The translations under genes and the position numbers were made by a program. The notes beneath the pieces were generated by a model, which saw nothing but the letters and a program-made list of their open reading frames with translations, was not told the DNA's origin and made no database searches. A stretch of DNA of 64,000 nt, taken from Brockia lithotrophica (GTDB taxonomy: Bacteria > Bacillota > Bacilli > Thermicanales > DSM-22653). The stretch covers positions 213,347 to 277,346 of the forward strand of contig PEBW01000003.1 of the NCBI GenBank assembly GCA_003050565.1. The letters are read 5' to 3'. Shown here one piece after another: positions 52,156 through 59,989 of the stretch. Position 1 is the stretch's first letter; the number at the start of each line of letters is the position of its first letter.

Positions 52156-52466
52156 GGAAACCGCTCCTTTCTCGCACGATGGGTACACCGGCCCTTTCTC
52201 TCCTTATTTTACTTGAGAAGTCCCTCGAGGTTTGTACCCAAAAAGACAGGCTTTCGTCGCGGCGCGACGAGCACCCTCGGCAGATGGTACCTCGTTTCCA
52301 TGCGGTGTTACACGAGAAATTGGTTCCTTACAACTCTCTTACAAACGGTCCTGCTTTCTACGGAGAGCTGGCTTTTCCTCCGCGGGGTATGGTACAATTT
52401 TTGTGACACGAAAGGTATACCAAGCGGGCTCGTCTGGCCCCACTCCACACGAGCGAGGGGACTCCC
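52156..52466. other. Intergenic stretch between usp and nikR
   Basis: 311 bp, AT-richer than the surroundings. It holds the nikR promoter at 52390-52398 and a -10-like TAAAAT for usp near 52208. GGTAT (52387) and ATACC (52413) flank the nikR start region and could be operator half-sites. No gene was seen. Confidence 0.5.
52390..52398 (+). promoter_or_regulatory. Extended -10 promoter of nikR
   Basis: TGGTACAAT, 68 bp before the ATG, without a recognisable -35. Confidence 0.55.
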
Positions 52467-53015
52467 ATGAGCGACGACCTCGTCCGATTCGGCGTATCCT
52501 TTCCGGGAAACCTCCTTCGCCAATTCGACGCCTTCCTCGCCGAGCAGGGCTACAGCAACCGTTCGGAGGCCATCCGCGACCTCGTGCGGAAGGCGATCCT
52601 CGACCCCAAAAAGGTCGACCCGGAGGCGGTGGTGGCCGGGGCGATCATCGTCGCCTATGATCACCACGTCAGCAATCTCCCCGTCGTGCTCATGGAACTC
52701 GAGCACACGTTTTACGACGTGATCATCACCACCGTGCACGTCCACCTCACGCTCACGCAGTGCATGGAAGTAGTCCTCGTGCGGGGAAAGTTCGCCCGCC
52801 TAGAAGCGCTGCACGAGCAAATTCAGACGCTCCGAGGCGTAACCTTTAGCGAGCTCACCGTCACGTACCTAAAGGACCAACTCCGACTCGAGGATCGCTC
52901 GGTCGTCCGCCTGAACTACGACCTCAAGCACGAACACGCCGGGGAAACATTGGAGGAAAACCCGAGCGGTACCTTCCCCTCAGGTCCCGGAGTTCGCACG
53001 GAACGCTCGTCGTAA
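52467..53015 (+). CDS. nikR: Nickel-responsive regulator NikR
   Basis: Ribbon-helix-helix repressor, 182 aa. The DNA-binding domain is residues 4-45 (RFGVSFPGNLLRQFDAFL, SNRSEAIRDLV). The nickel ligands of E. coli NikR (His76, His87, His89, Cys95) correspond to His80, His91, His93 and Cys99 here. A C-terminal extension of about 40 residues beyond the usual end has unknown function. GCGAGGGGA precedes the ATG. No nickel transporter or nickel enzyme gene is adjacent. Confidence 0.93.
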   Translation: MSDDLVRFGVSFPGNLLRQFDAFLAEQGYSNRSEAIRDLVRKAILDPKKVDPEAVVAGAIIVAYDHHVSNLPVVLMELEHTFYDVIITTVHVHLTLTQCMEVVLVRGKFARLEALHEQIQTLRGVTFSELTVTYLKDQLRLEDRSVVRLNYDLKHEHAGETLEENPSGTFPSGPGVRTERSS

Positions 53016-53088
53016 AGCCCTCCCTTCGTTCCTTTTCGACCCAGGGGAAACCGCCCGCATCCCAAACTTCACCCCTACGAAAATTCGG

Positions 53089-53113
53089 AAACGGCGCACC
53101 GACGCCGTTTTTT
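53089..53113 (+). terminator. Rho-independent terminator after nikR
   Basis: AACGGCG/CGCCGTT stem with a 6-nt loop, followed by T6, about 75 bp after the nikR stop. Confidence 0.85.
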
Positions 53114-53208
53114 CTTTCTCGCTCGAAACCGGGCCGTCTGGGCTTCGGAGGCGAGGCGACGAACGAAGCCGCGTTCACAAAATCAACGGAGATCTCCTTG
53201 GACACACC

Positions 53209-53238
53209 TTGACACCCCGAAGCGACCCCTGATACGAT
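53209..53238 (+). promoter_or_regulatory. Sigma-A-type promoter of the feo operon
   Basis: TTGACA (53209-53214), an 18-bp spacer and TACGAT (53233-53238). The predicted start is near 53245, just before the Fur-box-like site. Confidence 0.7.
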
Positions 53239-53249
53239 AGGTTCGCCAG

Positions 53250-53268
53250 GAAAATGAGAATCGTTCTT
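53250..53268 (+). promoter_or_regulatory. Fur-box-like operator of feoAB
   Basis: Agrees with the 19-bp Fur consensus GATAATGATAATCATTATC at about 14 of 19 positions, core AATGAGAATCGTT. Its place at the predicted transcript start fits iron repression of ferrous uptake. Confidence 0.65.
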
Positions 53269-53348
53269 GATAATTGGCAAATGCCCTTTTTTTCAACACC
53301 AATTTTTAAAGCGCTTTCACGTTGGAATCGTTCAAAGGAGGGTCCACC

Positions 53349-53585
53349 GTGAACGAGTTGCCCACCCTGGACACCCTACCCGTAGGCGGACGAGGCAAAG
53401 TCGCTCGCATCGCCGCCCCGGGGCACATCCGCCAACGGCTTTTCACCATGGGAATTACTCCCGGTACCACCCTCACCGTGCGGGGCGTCGCGCCCCTCGG
53501 CGACCCCATCGACGTCGAAGTTCGCGGGTACGACCTGAGCCTCCGCCGCGAGGAAGCAAAGTACATCTACGTCGAGGTGATCTGA
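53349..53585 (+). CDS. feoA: FeoA family protein (first copy)
   Basis: 78 aa SH3-like protein assisting FeoB. LDTLPVGGRGKVARI and RLFTMGITPGTTLTV are typical. GTG start after AAAGGAGGG. It is followed one base later by a second FeoA gene. Confidence 0.9.
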   Translation: MNELPTLDTLPVGGRGKVARIAAPGHIRQRLFTMGITPGTTLTVRGVAPLGDPIDVEVRGYDLSLRREEAKYIYVEVI

Positions 53586-53586
53586 T

Positions 53587-53832
53587 ATGAGCGCACGCAA
53601 CGCGGTTCCGCTCGCCCTCCTCCGTCCCAACGAACAGGGTGTCATTGCCGACATCGTCGGAGGAACGGAAGCGAACGTACGCCTCCTGGAACTCGGGTTT
53701 ACACGGGGACGGGAGGTTCGCGTTCTCAAGAACGATTTCGGACCGCTCATCGTCGCCCTGAACGGACAGCGAATCGCCCTCGGGCACGGGATGGCGCAAA
53801 AGGTCCTCGTCCGACTCTCCTGCCCGTCGTAG
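53587..53832 (+). CDS. FeoA family protein (second copy)
   Basis: 81 aa FeoA paralogue with GVIADIVGG, VRLLELGFTRGREVRVL and the C-terminal LGHGMAQKVLVRL, the conserved strand. ATG follows GAGGTGATCTG within the end of the first copy. Two FeoA proteins may act as a pair on FeoB. Confidence 0.88.
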   Translation: MSARNAVPLALLRPNEQGVIADIVGGTEANVRLLELGFTRGREVRVLKNDFGPLIVALNGQRIALGHGMAQKVLVRLSCPS

Positions 53833-53981
53833 CATCGCCCCTCGACACCGCCGGGGTACACATTGGGCGAGCGCACCCGGGAATTCCCGCTCGGAATCGA
53901 ACGCGCGCCTTCGCGAAAATCCGCATAGGGCAAACGTGGTGCGTACCAAAACCCTGGTGTTTTTGCAAAGGAGAGGTGGGA

Positions 53982-56027
53982 ATGGAATTGGCCCACACGA
54001 CGCAGACGGTGACGATCGCCGTCGCCGGAAACCCGAACTCGGGCAAGACGACGCTCTTCAACGCCCTTACGGGACTACGGCACCGCGTGGGGAACTGGCC
54101 GGGAGTCACCGTAGAGAAGAAGGAAGGGCGCTACCGCGACCCCACAAGCGGCCGCGAGGTAATCCTCGTCGATCTTCCCGGGATCTACGGGTTGGGGGCC
54201 TACGCGGAGGATGAGCGCGTGGCCCGCGACTATCTCGTAGGCGAGCGTCCCGATGTCCTGATCAACGTCGTCGACGCTACGAACCTCGAGCGCAACCTCT
54301 TCCTCACCGTCCAGCTCCTCGAACTCACCCCCCGCGTCGTCCTCGCCCTGAACATGTGGGATGAAGTCGAGGCTCGGGGGATAAAAATCCGCACGGATCT
54401 CCTGAGCGAACGCCTGGGCGTCCTCGCCGTCCTTACCGTGGCCACGAAAAAGCAGGGGCTCGACACGCTCATGGAGGTTGCCCTCGACGTCGCCTCTCAC
54501 TCCGTGCGCGAACCGCTGCGGATCGACTACGGGCCGGAAGTGGAAGAAGCCCTCACACGCCTCGTCCCCCTTCTCGAAAGCGTGTCCGAACTGGCGACGA
54601 AGTACCCCCTTCGGTGGCTCGCCGTAAAGTACCTCGAGGGAGACGAACACCTCGTCCGCGAGGTTGAGGACAAACTCCCGCGGGAAGCTCTCGCGGAAGC
54701 GCGGGCGGTCCGCGCCCACCTGCGCGAGCGCCTGGGGGAAGACCCGGAAGTCGTCATCGCCGACCGCCGCTATGCGTTCATCGAACGCATCCTCTGCGAC
54801 GTCGTCGAGCGCCCCCAAGAAGTGGATACGCTCACCTTCTCCGATCGCCTCGACCGGATCCTCACCCACCGGATCTGGGGGATCCCCATCTTCCTCCTCC
54901 TCATGTTCCTCGTCTTCGAATTCACCTTCGCCCTGGGGAATCCTCTGAGCGACCTCTTGGAAGAGGCATTTTCTTGGCTCGGGGACGCGACCGGGGAGTA
55001 CCTCACCGACTTGGGCGTTCACGACACGGTCGTCTCCCTCGTGACGAACGGAATCATCAACGGGGTCGGCGCCGTGGTCGTCTTCTTCCCGCCGATCTTT
55101 TTCATGTTCCTCGCCATCGCCCTCCTCGAAGATTCCGGCTACATGGCCCGCGCGGCGTATGTCATGGACCGCTTTATGCGCGCCATCGGCCTCCACGGAA
55201 AGTCCTTCATCCCCATGCTCCTCGGCTTCGGATGCAACGTACCCGCGATCCTCGCGACGCGTACGCTCGAAAGTCGGGCGGATCGCCTCACGACGATCTT
55301 CGTAACCCCCTTCATGTCTTGCACGGCGCGCCTTGCCGTCTTCGTTCTCCTTGCGGGAGCGTTCTTCCCGGACCACGCGGGGCTCGTCGTCTTTTCCCTC
55401 TATCTCCTGGGAATCGTCGTCGCCGTCGCCGTTGCGAAATTTCTCCGCACCTTTGTCTTTACGGGCGAATCGGCGCCGTTTATCCTCGAGCTCCCACCCT
55501 ACCGCTTCCCCGACGTACGCACTCTCCTTTTGCACACGTGGGATCGGGCCAAGGGATTTCTGCGCAAGGCGGGGACGATCATCGTCGCCATCGTGATCCT
55601 CATCTGGGCCCTCGGAAACCTGCCGCCGGGCGTAGAGGAATACAGCGAGGAGAGTTACATCGGACGGATCGGACGAGCCGTAGCTCCCGTCCTCGCCCCC
55701 GCGGGCTTCGGCACCTGGGAGGCAGGAGTCGCACTCCTCGCCGGCGTCCTCGCCAAGGAAACCGTGAACTCCGCCTTCTCCGCCGTGTACGGCGTCGACC
55801 CCGCGGAACTGGGTACGGCCCTTGCGGACCACTTCACCCCCCTTGCGGCGTACGCGTTCATGGTCATGACGCTCCTCTACATCCCCTGCGCGGCAACGAT
55901 TGCGGCGATCCGACAAGAAACGCAAAGCTGGAAGTTAACGCTCATCGCCCTCGTGTTCACAACGCTCATCGGGTATACCCTTGCCGTCCTCGTATACCAG
56001 ATCGGTCGTCTCCTGGGGCTCGCGTAA
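53982..56027 (+). CDS. feoB: Ferrous iron transporter FeoB
   Basis: 681 aa membrane GTPase importing Fe(II). The N-terminal G domain has GNPNSGKTTLFNALTG, DLPGIYGLG and LNMWDE; a guanine-dissociation-inhibitor-like helical domain follows; then about eight membrane helices with two Gate domains (PMLLGFGCNVPAI, MSCTARLAVF, GTWEAGVALLAGVLAKE). The ATG at 53982 has AAGGAG 8 nt upstream. The 149-bp gap to the second feoA has no clear promoter. Confidence 0.96.
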   Translation: MELAHTTQTVTIAVAGNPNSGKTTLFNALTGLRHRVGNWPGVTVEKKEGRYRDPTSGREVILVDLPGIYGLGAYAEDERVARDYLVGERPDVLINVVDATNLERNLFLTVQLLELTPRVVLALNMWDEVEARGIKIRTDLLSERLGVLAVLTVATKKQGLDTLMEVALDVASHSVREPLRIDYGPEVEEALTRLVPLLESVSELATKYPLRWLAVKYLEGDEHLVREVEDKLPREALAEARAVRAHLRERLGEDPEVVIADRRYAFIERILCDVVERPQEVDTLTFSDRLDRILTHRIWGIPIFLLLMFLVFEFTFALGNPLSDLLEEAFSWLGDATGEYLTDLGVHDTVVSLVTNGIINGVGAVVVFFPPIFFMFLAIALLEDSGYMARAAYVMDRFMRAIGLHGKSFIPMLLGFGCNVPAILATRTLESRADRLTTIFVTPFMSCTARLAVFVLLAGAFFPDHAGLVVFSLYLLGIVVAVAVAKFLRTFVFTGESAPFILELPPYRFPDVRTLLLHTWDRAKGFLRKAGTIIVAIVILIWALGNLPPGVEEYSEESYIGRIGRAVAPVLAPAGFGTWEAGVALLAGVLAKETVNSAFSAVYGVDPAELGTALADHFTPLAAYAFMVMTLLYIPCAATIAAIRQETQSWKLTLIALVFTTLIGYTLAVLVYQIGRLLGLA

Positions 56028-56085
56028 CTGGTCGGAGGATGCATGACCTCGGCCGACGCCTCGAACGATCCCCACCTCGTCTGCG

Positions 56086-56724
56086 GTGTTTCTGTACGGG
56101 CCTCAGAAAGGCGTGCCGCAAAAGGATCTCCAAGAACTCGACCGCCGCATGAAGCGCTTTGCCACGCTCCTCCTTAGGGCCCGCGCCGAAGCGCGCGAAG
56201 ACCTCCTCGCCTTCCCCGGTGCGGGGGCGGCAGGGGGGCTCGGCTTTGCCCTCGCCCTGCTGGGGGCCCGCCTTTTCCCGGGAGCGGATACGATTGCCGA
56301 ACGCATCGGACTCCCCCGGGCCATTGCAGACGCGGATTTCGTCCTCACGGGAGAAGGACAAAGCGACGTGCAAGCGCTTCAGGGAAAGGTTCCGATTGCC
56401 GTTGCCCGACTCGCGTCCGCACAAGGAAAACCCGTATTCCTCCTCTCCGGAAGCCTGGGCGAAGGAGCCAACGAGCTCCTCCCCTATTTCGCCTGCCTTC
56501 AGGCCGCCGTCGCCCGACCCACGACGCTTGCCGAGCTCCTTCCGCGGGCGGCGGAAGACCTCTACGAAGCCGCCGTACGTCTGTTCCACTGCATCGCCCG
56601 GCGGGAAAACACCGGAAGGCTCGGGCAGCGTTCCGTCGCACGGACGATCCGAAAAAACGGTCGATCGGGACAAGACAAGGCTCCGCCCTTGCCGTACAAT
56701 GATATCGGAGGTGAAAGCCCGTGA
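56086..56724 (+). pseudogene. C-terminal fragment of a glycerate kinase
   Basis: The frame begins at VFLYGPQKGVPQKD, which is an internal segment of GlxK/GarK-type glycerate kinases, and continues through GAGAAGGLGFALALLGA, FVLTGEGQSD and FLLSGSLGEGAN. The first half (start IVIAPDSFKG in intact proteins) is missing, and a stop lies in frame near 56043. The last 35 codons look unrelated and run into mogA. No function expected. Confidence 0.8.
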
Positions 56725-57251
56725 CATCCGAGTCCCGACTTCCCTTTCCCGACGAACACGCGCACTTCGGAGAGGACATCGCCTCCCTCTCCTTTGCTGT
56801 GGTTACGGTGAGCGACACCCGAACCCCGGAAACCGACCGCGGCGGACGGTGGATCCGAGAACGTCTGGAAGAGTCGGGACATCGGGTCGTCTACACCCGC
56901 ATCGTCCCCGACGAGGTGGAAGCCATTCGCCAGGCGCTCGAGGAGGCCCTTGCCTCGGAAGCCTTCGGCGTGCTCTTTACCGGGGGAAGCGGCGTCACCG
57001 CCCGCGACGTCACCGTTGAGGCCGTACTTCCGCGCCTGGAAAAGGTGCTCCCCGGGTTTGGCGAACTCTTTCGCATGCTGAGCTTTCGTGAGATCCACGC
57101 CCGTGCCATGCTCTCGCGCGCGGAAGCGGGCGTCGTCGGACGAAAGGCCGTGTTCCTCCTTCCCGGATCCCTCAACGCCGTCCGCCTCGCCGTAGAGGAA
57201 CTCATCCTTCCCGTCGCCAAACACCTCTTCTTCGAACTTCGTCGGCAGTAG
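56721..57251 (+). CDS. Molybdopterin adenylyltransferase (MogA/MoaB family)
   Basis: 176 aa, molybdenum-cofactor synthesis. FAVVTVSDTRTPETDRGG opens the fold and the signature reads FTGGSGVTARDVT, with Ser where TGGTG is usual. FREIHARAMLSRAEAGVVG and FLLPGSLNAVRLAVEELI are typical. GTG start after GGAGGTGAAAGCCC; a -10-like TACAAT lies about 25 bp upstream. It fits a cell that makes molybdoenzymes, as the TorD-like gene suggests. Confidence 0.9.
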   Translation: MTSESRLPFPDEHAHFGEDIASLSFAVVTVSDTRTPETDRGGRWIRERLEESGHRVVYTRIVPDEVEAIRQALEEALASEAFGVLFTGGSGVTARDVTVEAVLPRLEKVLPGFGELFRMLSFREIHARAMLSRAEAGVVGRKAVFLLPGSLNAVRLAVEELILPVAKHLFFELRRQ

Positions 57252-57333
57252 GAACTCGGTCCGGATCCCCCGTTCGCGCGGACCGGCCGGTGGGTGGCAG
57301 GCCGCCACAAAAATGCCACAACTCTCCCTACGA

Positions 57334-57347
57334 CCCTATGGGAGGGG
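57334..57347 (+). promoter_or_regulatory. Possible CsoR/CstR-type operator
   Basis: CCCTATGGGAGGGG upstream of the repressor gene. The CCCTATGGG core resembles the GC-tract/TAT operators of the CsoR/RcnR/CstR family. A -10-like TAGAAT lies about 15 bp downstream. Inference from motif shape and position. Confidence 0.4.
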
Positions 57348-57467
57348 AAACCTTCATGGTTTAGAATGTGAATACAGGAACAATCCGCGGGAAAAGAGCG
57401 CTTTGCAGAAACCCCTCAGGGCAAAAAGGGCCGGGGTGCAGGCCGTTGAAAGGGGAGGGAGAGGACG

Positions 57468-57827
57468 ATGACCGTTCGGATGGATGGCGACGTGCGCCCT
57501 ACGAAACCGGAGTCACCTGAACCCGACCGAGGGCGCGGGTACGTGGGGTACGAAGCCAGCGCCGGAGCTCTTTACGACCGCAAGGTGCGCAACCGACTGA
57601 AGCGCGTGGAAGGACAGATCCGCGGAGTGCTTCGGATGATGGAGGAGCGCCGGAGCTGCGCCGAGGTAATCTATCAGCTCTCTGCAGCCCGGACGGCCCT
57701 CGATCGTGCGATTCTCTACCTCATCGGGAACTACATGGAGCAGTGCATGCGCGGCAACCTCGAACGCGGAGAAACGATCGACGGCTCCGTGGAAGAGGCC
57801 ATCCGCCTCCTCCTCAAGACGCGGTGA
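57468..57827 (+). CDS. CsoR/CstR-family transcriptional repressor
   Basis: 119 aa all-helical repressor (DUF156). RNRLKRVEGQIRGVLRMMEE is the conserved first helix. The two family Cys are at 64 and 93 with the correct 29-residue spacing. The copper-binding His, four residues before the second Cys, is Tyr89. Loss of that His argues against a copper sensor and suits a dithiol/persulfide sensor like CstR. A disordered 30-residue N-terminal tail is extra. GGGGAGGGAGAGG precedes the ATG. Confidence 0.85.
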   Translation: MTVRMDGDVRPTKPESPEPDRGRGYVGYEASAGALYDRKVRNRLKRVEGQIRGVLRMMEERRSCAEVIYQLSAARTALDRAILYLIGNYMEQCMRGNLERGETIDGSVEEAIRLLLKTR

Positions 57828-57915
57828 GGAGGACGTTTCACGCATACCCCCGCCGAACTTCGAGGCGCGCTCGCCTTGCCCCGAAAGAGCCTATCGGGGG
57901 CGGGGCGAGTTTTTA

Positions 57916-57924
57916 TGCTATACT
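57916..57924 (+). promoter_or_regulatory. Extended -10 promoter of speE
   Basis: TGCTATACT, 54 bp before the speE start, without a -35. Confidence 0.5.
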
Positions 57925-57977
57925 TGCGTTGGCGCCACACCCGTGCCGCACGAAATACGATTCGAGGTGAACGCACG

Positions 57978-58874
57978 TTGACGTCTATCCCGCCTCCCAA
58001 GCACCTCGTTCGTAGAGAGGACGGGCTCTGGCTCGTCGACACCGAAGAAGGGGGGAGCACGCTCCTCGGCTTTCGAATTCGCGAGGTGCTCTTCGAGGCC
58101 CAAACCCCGCATCAGCACATCCTCGTACTCGACAGCTTCGATTATGGCAAGATGCTCGTTCTCGACGGGATCGTGCAGACGACGGTGCGCGACGGGTTTA
58201 TCTACAACGAGATGATCGCCCATCCCCCCCTCCTCTTTCACCCCGATCCCCGCCGGGTCCTCATCGTCGGAGGAGGCGACCTCGGAGCAGCGCGGGAGGT
58301 TTTAAAATACCCCGAAGTCGAATCGCTCGTCCTCGTAGAGATCGACGCCCAGGTCGTCGAGGCGGCGCGAACCCATCTCCCCGAAATCGCCGGTAGCGGG
58401 GACGATCCCCGCCTCGTCCTCCACACGGAAGACGGCATGCGCTTCCTTGAGGCGACGCTCCCCGCCCAATTCGACGTGATTCTCGTAGACTCCTCCGACC
58501 CCATTGGGCCCGCCGTAGGACTCTTTCGACCCGAGTTTTACGCGGCGGCCAAGCGCGCCTTGCGCCCCGGGGGAATCCTCGTCGTCCAAAGCGAGTCACC
58601 GCTTTACCACCGGTCTACCGGCGAGAACGTCCTCTCCGCCCTCCGGTCGCTCTTCGCCACCGTCCGTCCTTACTGGAGCGTCGTGCCGACGTACGCCGGC
58701 GGCTTCTGGATGTTCACGCTGGCCACGGACCTCGACGAACTTTCCTTCCGCCGTACCCTCCCCGCGGATACGAAATTCGCCACGCCTTCCTTTATTCGGA
58801 CGGCCTTTGACCTCCCGCCCTTCCTCCGCGAATGGACGGAAAACCTCCCGCCTTCCCCTCCCGCGAAAAGGTGA
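57978..58874 (+). CDS. speE: Spermidine synthase (aminopropyltransferase)
   Basis: 298 aa. Transfers aminopropyl from decarboxylated SAM to putrescine. LDGIVQTTVRDGFIYNEMIAH holds substrate-binding residues, the SAM-type loop is VGGGDLGAAREVLKYP (Leu where GGGDGG is usual), and the catalytic Asp region is LVDSSDPIGP. The TTG at 57978 has GAGGTGA 7-9 nt upstream; the longer frame crosses the promoter. Closed by a terminator. Confidence 0.92.
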   Translation: MTSIPPPKHLVRREDGLWLVDTEEGGSTLLGFRIREVLFEAQTPHQHILVLDSFDYGKMLVLDGIVQTTVRDGFIYNEMIAHPPLLFHPDPRRVLIVGGGDLGAAREVLKYPEVESLVLVEIDAQVVEAARTHLPEIAGSGDDPRLVLHTEDGMRFLEATLPAQFDVILVDSSDPIGPAVGLFRPEFYAAAKRALRPGGILVVQSESPLYHRSTGENVLSALRSLFATVRPYWSVVPTYAGGFWMFTLATDLDELSFRRTLPADTKFATPSFIRTAFDLPPFLREWTENLPPSPPAKR

Positions 58875-58910
58875 GGGAGGGGATACGGAATACCGCCGAA
58901 TTTGGAAAAT

Positions 58911-58940
58911 TGCGCCGGCCCGGGACCGGCGCAGTTTTTT
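58911..58940 (+). terminator. Rho-independent terminator after speE
   Basis: TGCGCCGG/CCGGCGCA stem with a 7-nt loop and T6, 37 bp after the stop. Confidence 0.88.
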
Positions 58941-58941
58941 C

Positions 58942-58970
58942 TTGCGGCACATTTCGGAGAGCCGTATAAT
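58942..58970 (+). promoter_or_regulatory. Promoter of the glnQ-glnH-permease operon
   Basis: TTGCGG (58942-58947), a 17-bp spacer and a perfect TATAAT (58965-58970), directly after the speE terminator. The leader of about 147 nt has a small CGCCG/CGGCG hairpin near 59050. Confidence 0.65.
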
Positions 58971-59123
58971 GCTTGTATACATGCCCAGGTGCACCCTTCG
59001 CTGCTCCTACATCACCTTTCTTTTCACCTCTCCGAACAGCACGCCGCCGAATCCGGCGCTTCCCGTCGGCCGAGGAGGGATGGTCCGCGGCAAAAGATTT
59101 CGGAAAGGTGGAGCGAAGCCGAG

Positions 59124-59879
59124 ATGATTGAATTTGTTCGTGTAAACAAATTTTTCGGCAAGCTTCACGTCCTCAAAAACATCGATCTCTTCATACCGCG
59201 TGGCGAAGTGGTGGTCATCGTCGGTCCGTCCGGGTCGGGGAAAAGCACGCTCCTTCGGACGATCAACGCCCTAGAACGCATCGACAGCGGCGAAGTACGC
59301 GTAGACGGCGTGAGCGTACACGACCCGAAGACCGACGTACGCGCCCTCCGCAAGCAGATCGGCATGGTCTTCCAGCACTTCAACCTCTACCCCCACCTCA
59401 CGGCACTGGAAAACATCGTCCTCGCGCCGACCAAAGTGCTGAGAATGGAGCGGAAAGAGGCGGAGGCCATGGCGCTGCAGATTCTGGAAAAGGTGGGGCT
59501 CAGGGAGAAGGCGCACGCGTATCCCGGTCAACTCTCCGGCGGCCAGCAGCAGCGGGTGGCGATCGCCCGCGCCCTTGCCATGCGCCCCAAAATCATGCTC
59601 TTCGACGAACCGACCTCCGCGCTCGATCCGGAGATGGTCGGTGAGGTGCTCGAAGTGATGCGCGAGCTCGCCGCCGAAGGGATGACGATGGTAGTCGTCA
59701 CCCACGAGATGGACTTCGCCTACGACGTAGCGCACCGCGTGGTCTTCATGGACCACGGGGAAATCGTGGAGGTGGCCCCGCCGGAAGAATTCTTCCGCGA
59801 ACCGCGCGAAGAGCGGGCGCGGCAGTTTTTGCGCCGAATCCTGCGCCGTCGAATCGGGGCTAGCGCGTATCCCGATTAG
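59124..59879 (+). CDS. glnQ: Polar amino-acid ABC transporter ATPase
   Basis: 251 aa. Walker [11 protein letters not shown]-loop [13 protein letters not shown], signature [15 protein letters not shown], Walker [14 protein letters not shown] and switch His in VVTHEMDFA are all intact. Very like GlnQ/ArtP-type ATPases. GGTGGAG precedes the ATG. First gene of the operon. Confidence 0.95.
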   Translation: MIEFVRVNKFFGKLHVLKNIDLFIPRGEVVVIVGPSGSGKSTLLRTINALERIDSGEVRVDGVSVHDPKTDVRALRKQIGMVFQHFNLYPHLTALENIVLAPTKVLRMERKEAEAMALQILEKVGLREKAHAYPGQLSGGQQQRVAIARALAMRPKIMLFDEPTSALDPEMVGEVLEVMRELAAEGMTMVVVTHEMDFAYDVAHRVVFMDHGEIVEVAPPEEFFREPREERARQFLRRILRRRIGASAYPD

Positions 59880-59989
59880 GACCTACAGAAGGGTAAACCG
59901 CGGGACCGCTCGCGCCTGAAGAGGTTGGGGAGACCTGCATGGAGTGCCCAGAAATTCGTCATCTCCAACGAAAAAGGAGGCGCTGCCTG

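Noticed and set aside
53833-53981. Possible terminator between the second feoA and feoB
   Set aside because: Only a weak, imperfect pairing around CCTGGTG with a few T was found; feoA and feoB are more likely co-transcribed.
56041-56152. ATG ORF (MHDLGRRLERSPPRL) after feoB with a good ribosome binding site
   Set aside because: Arg-rich, no family, and it runs in another frame over the glycerate kinase fragment, so it is probably spurious.
58977-59123. T-box-like stretch (AGGGATGGTCCGCGG) in the glnQ leader
   Set aside because: It matches the T-box motif AGGGTGGnACCGCG only with one insertion and one deletion. The leader is short, and I saw no specifier stem or terminator/antiterminator pair.
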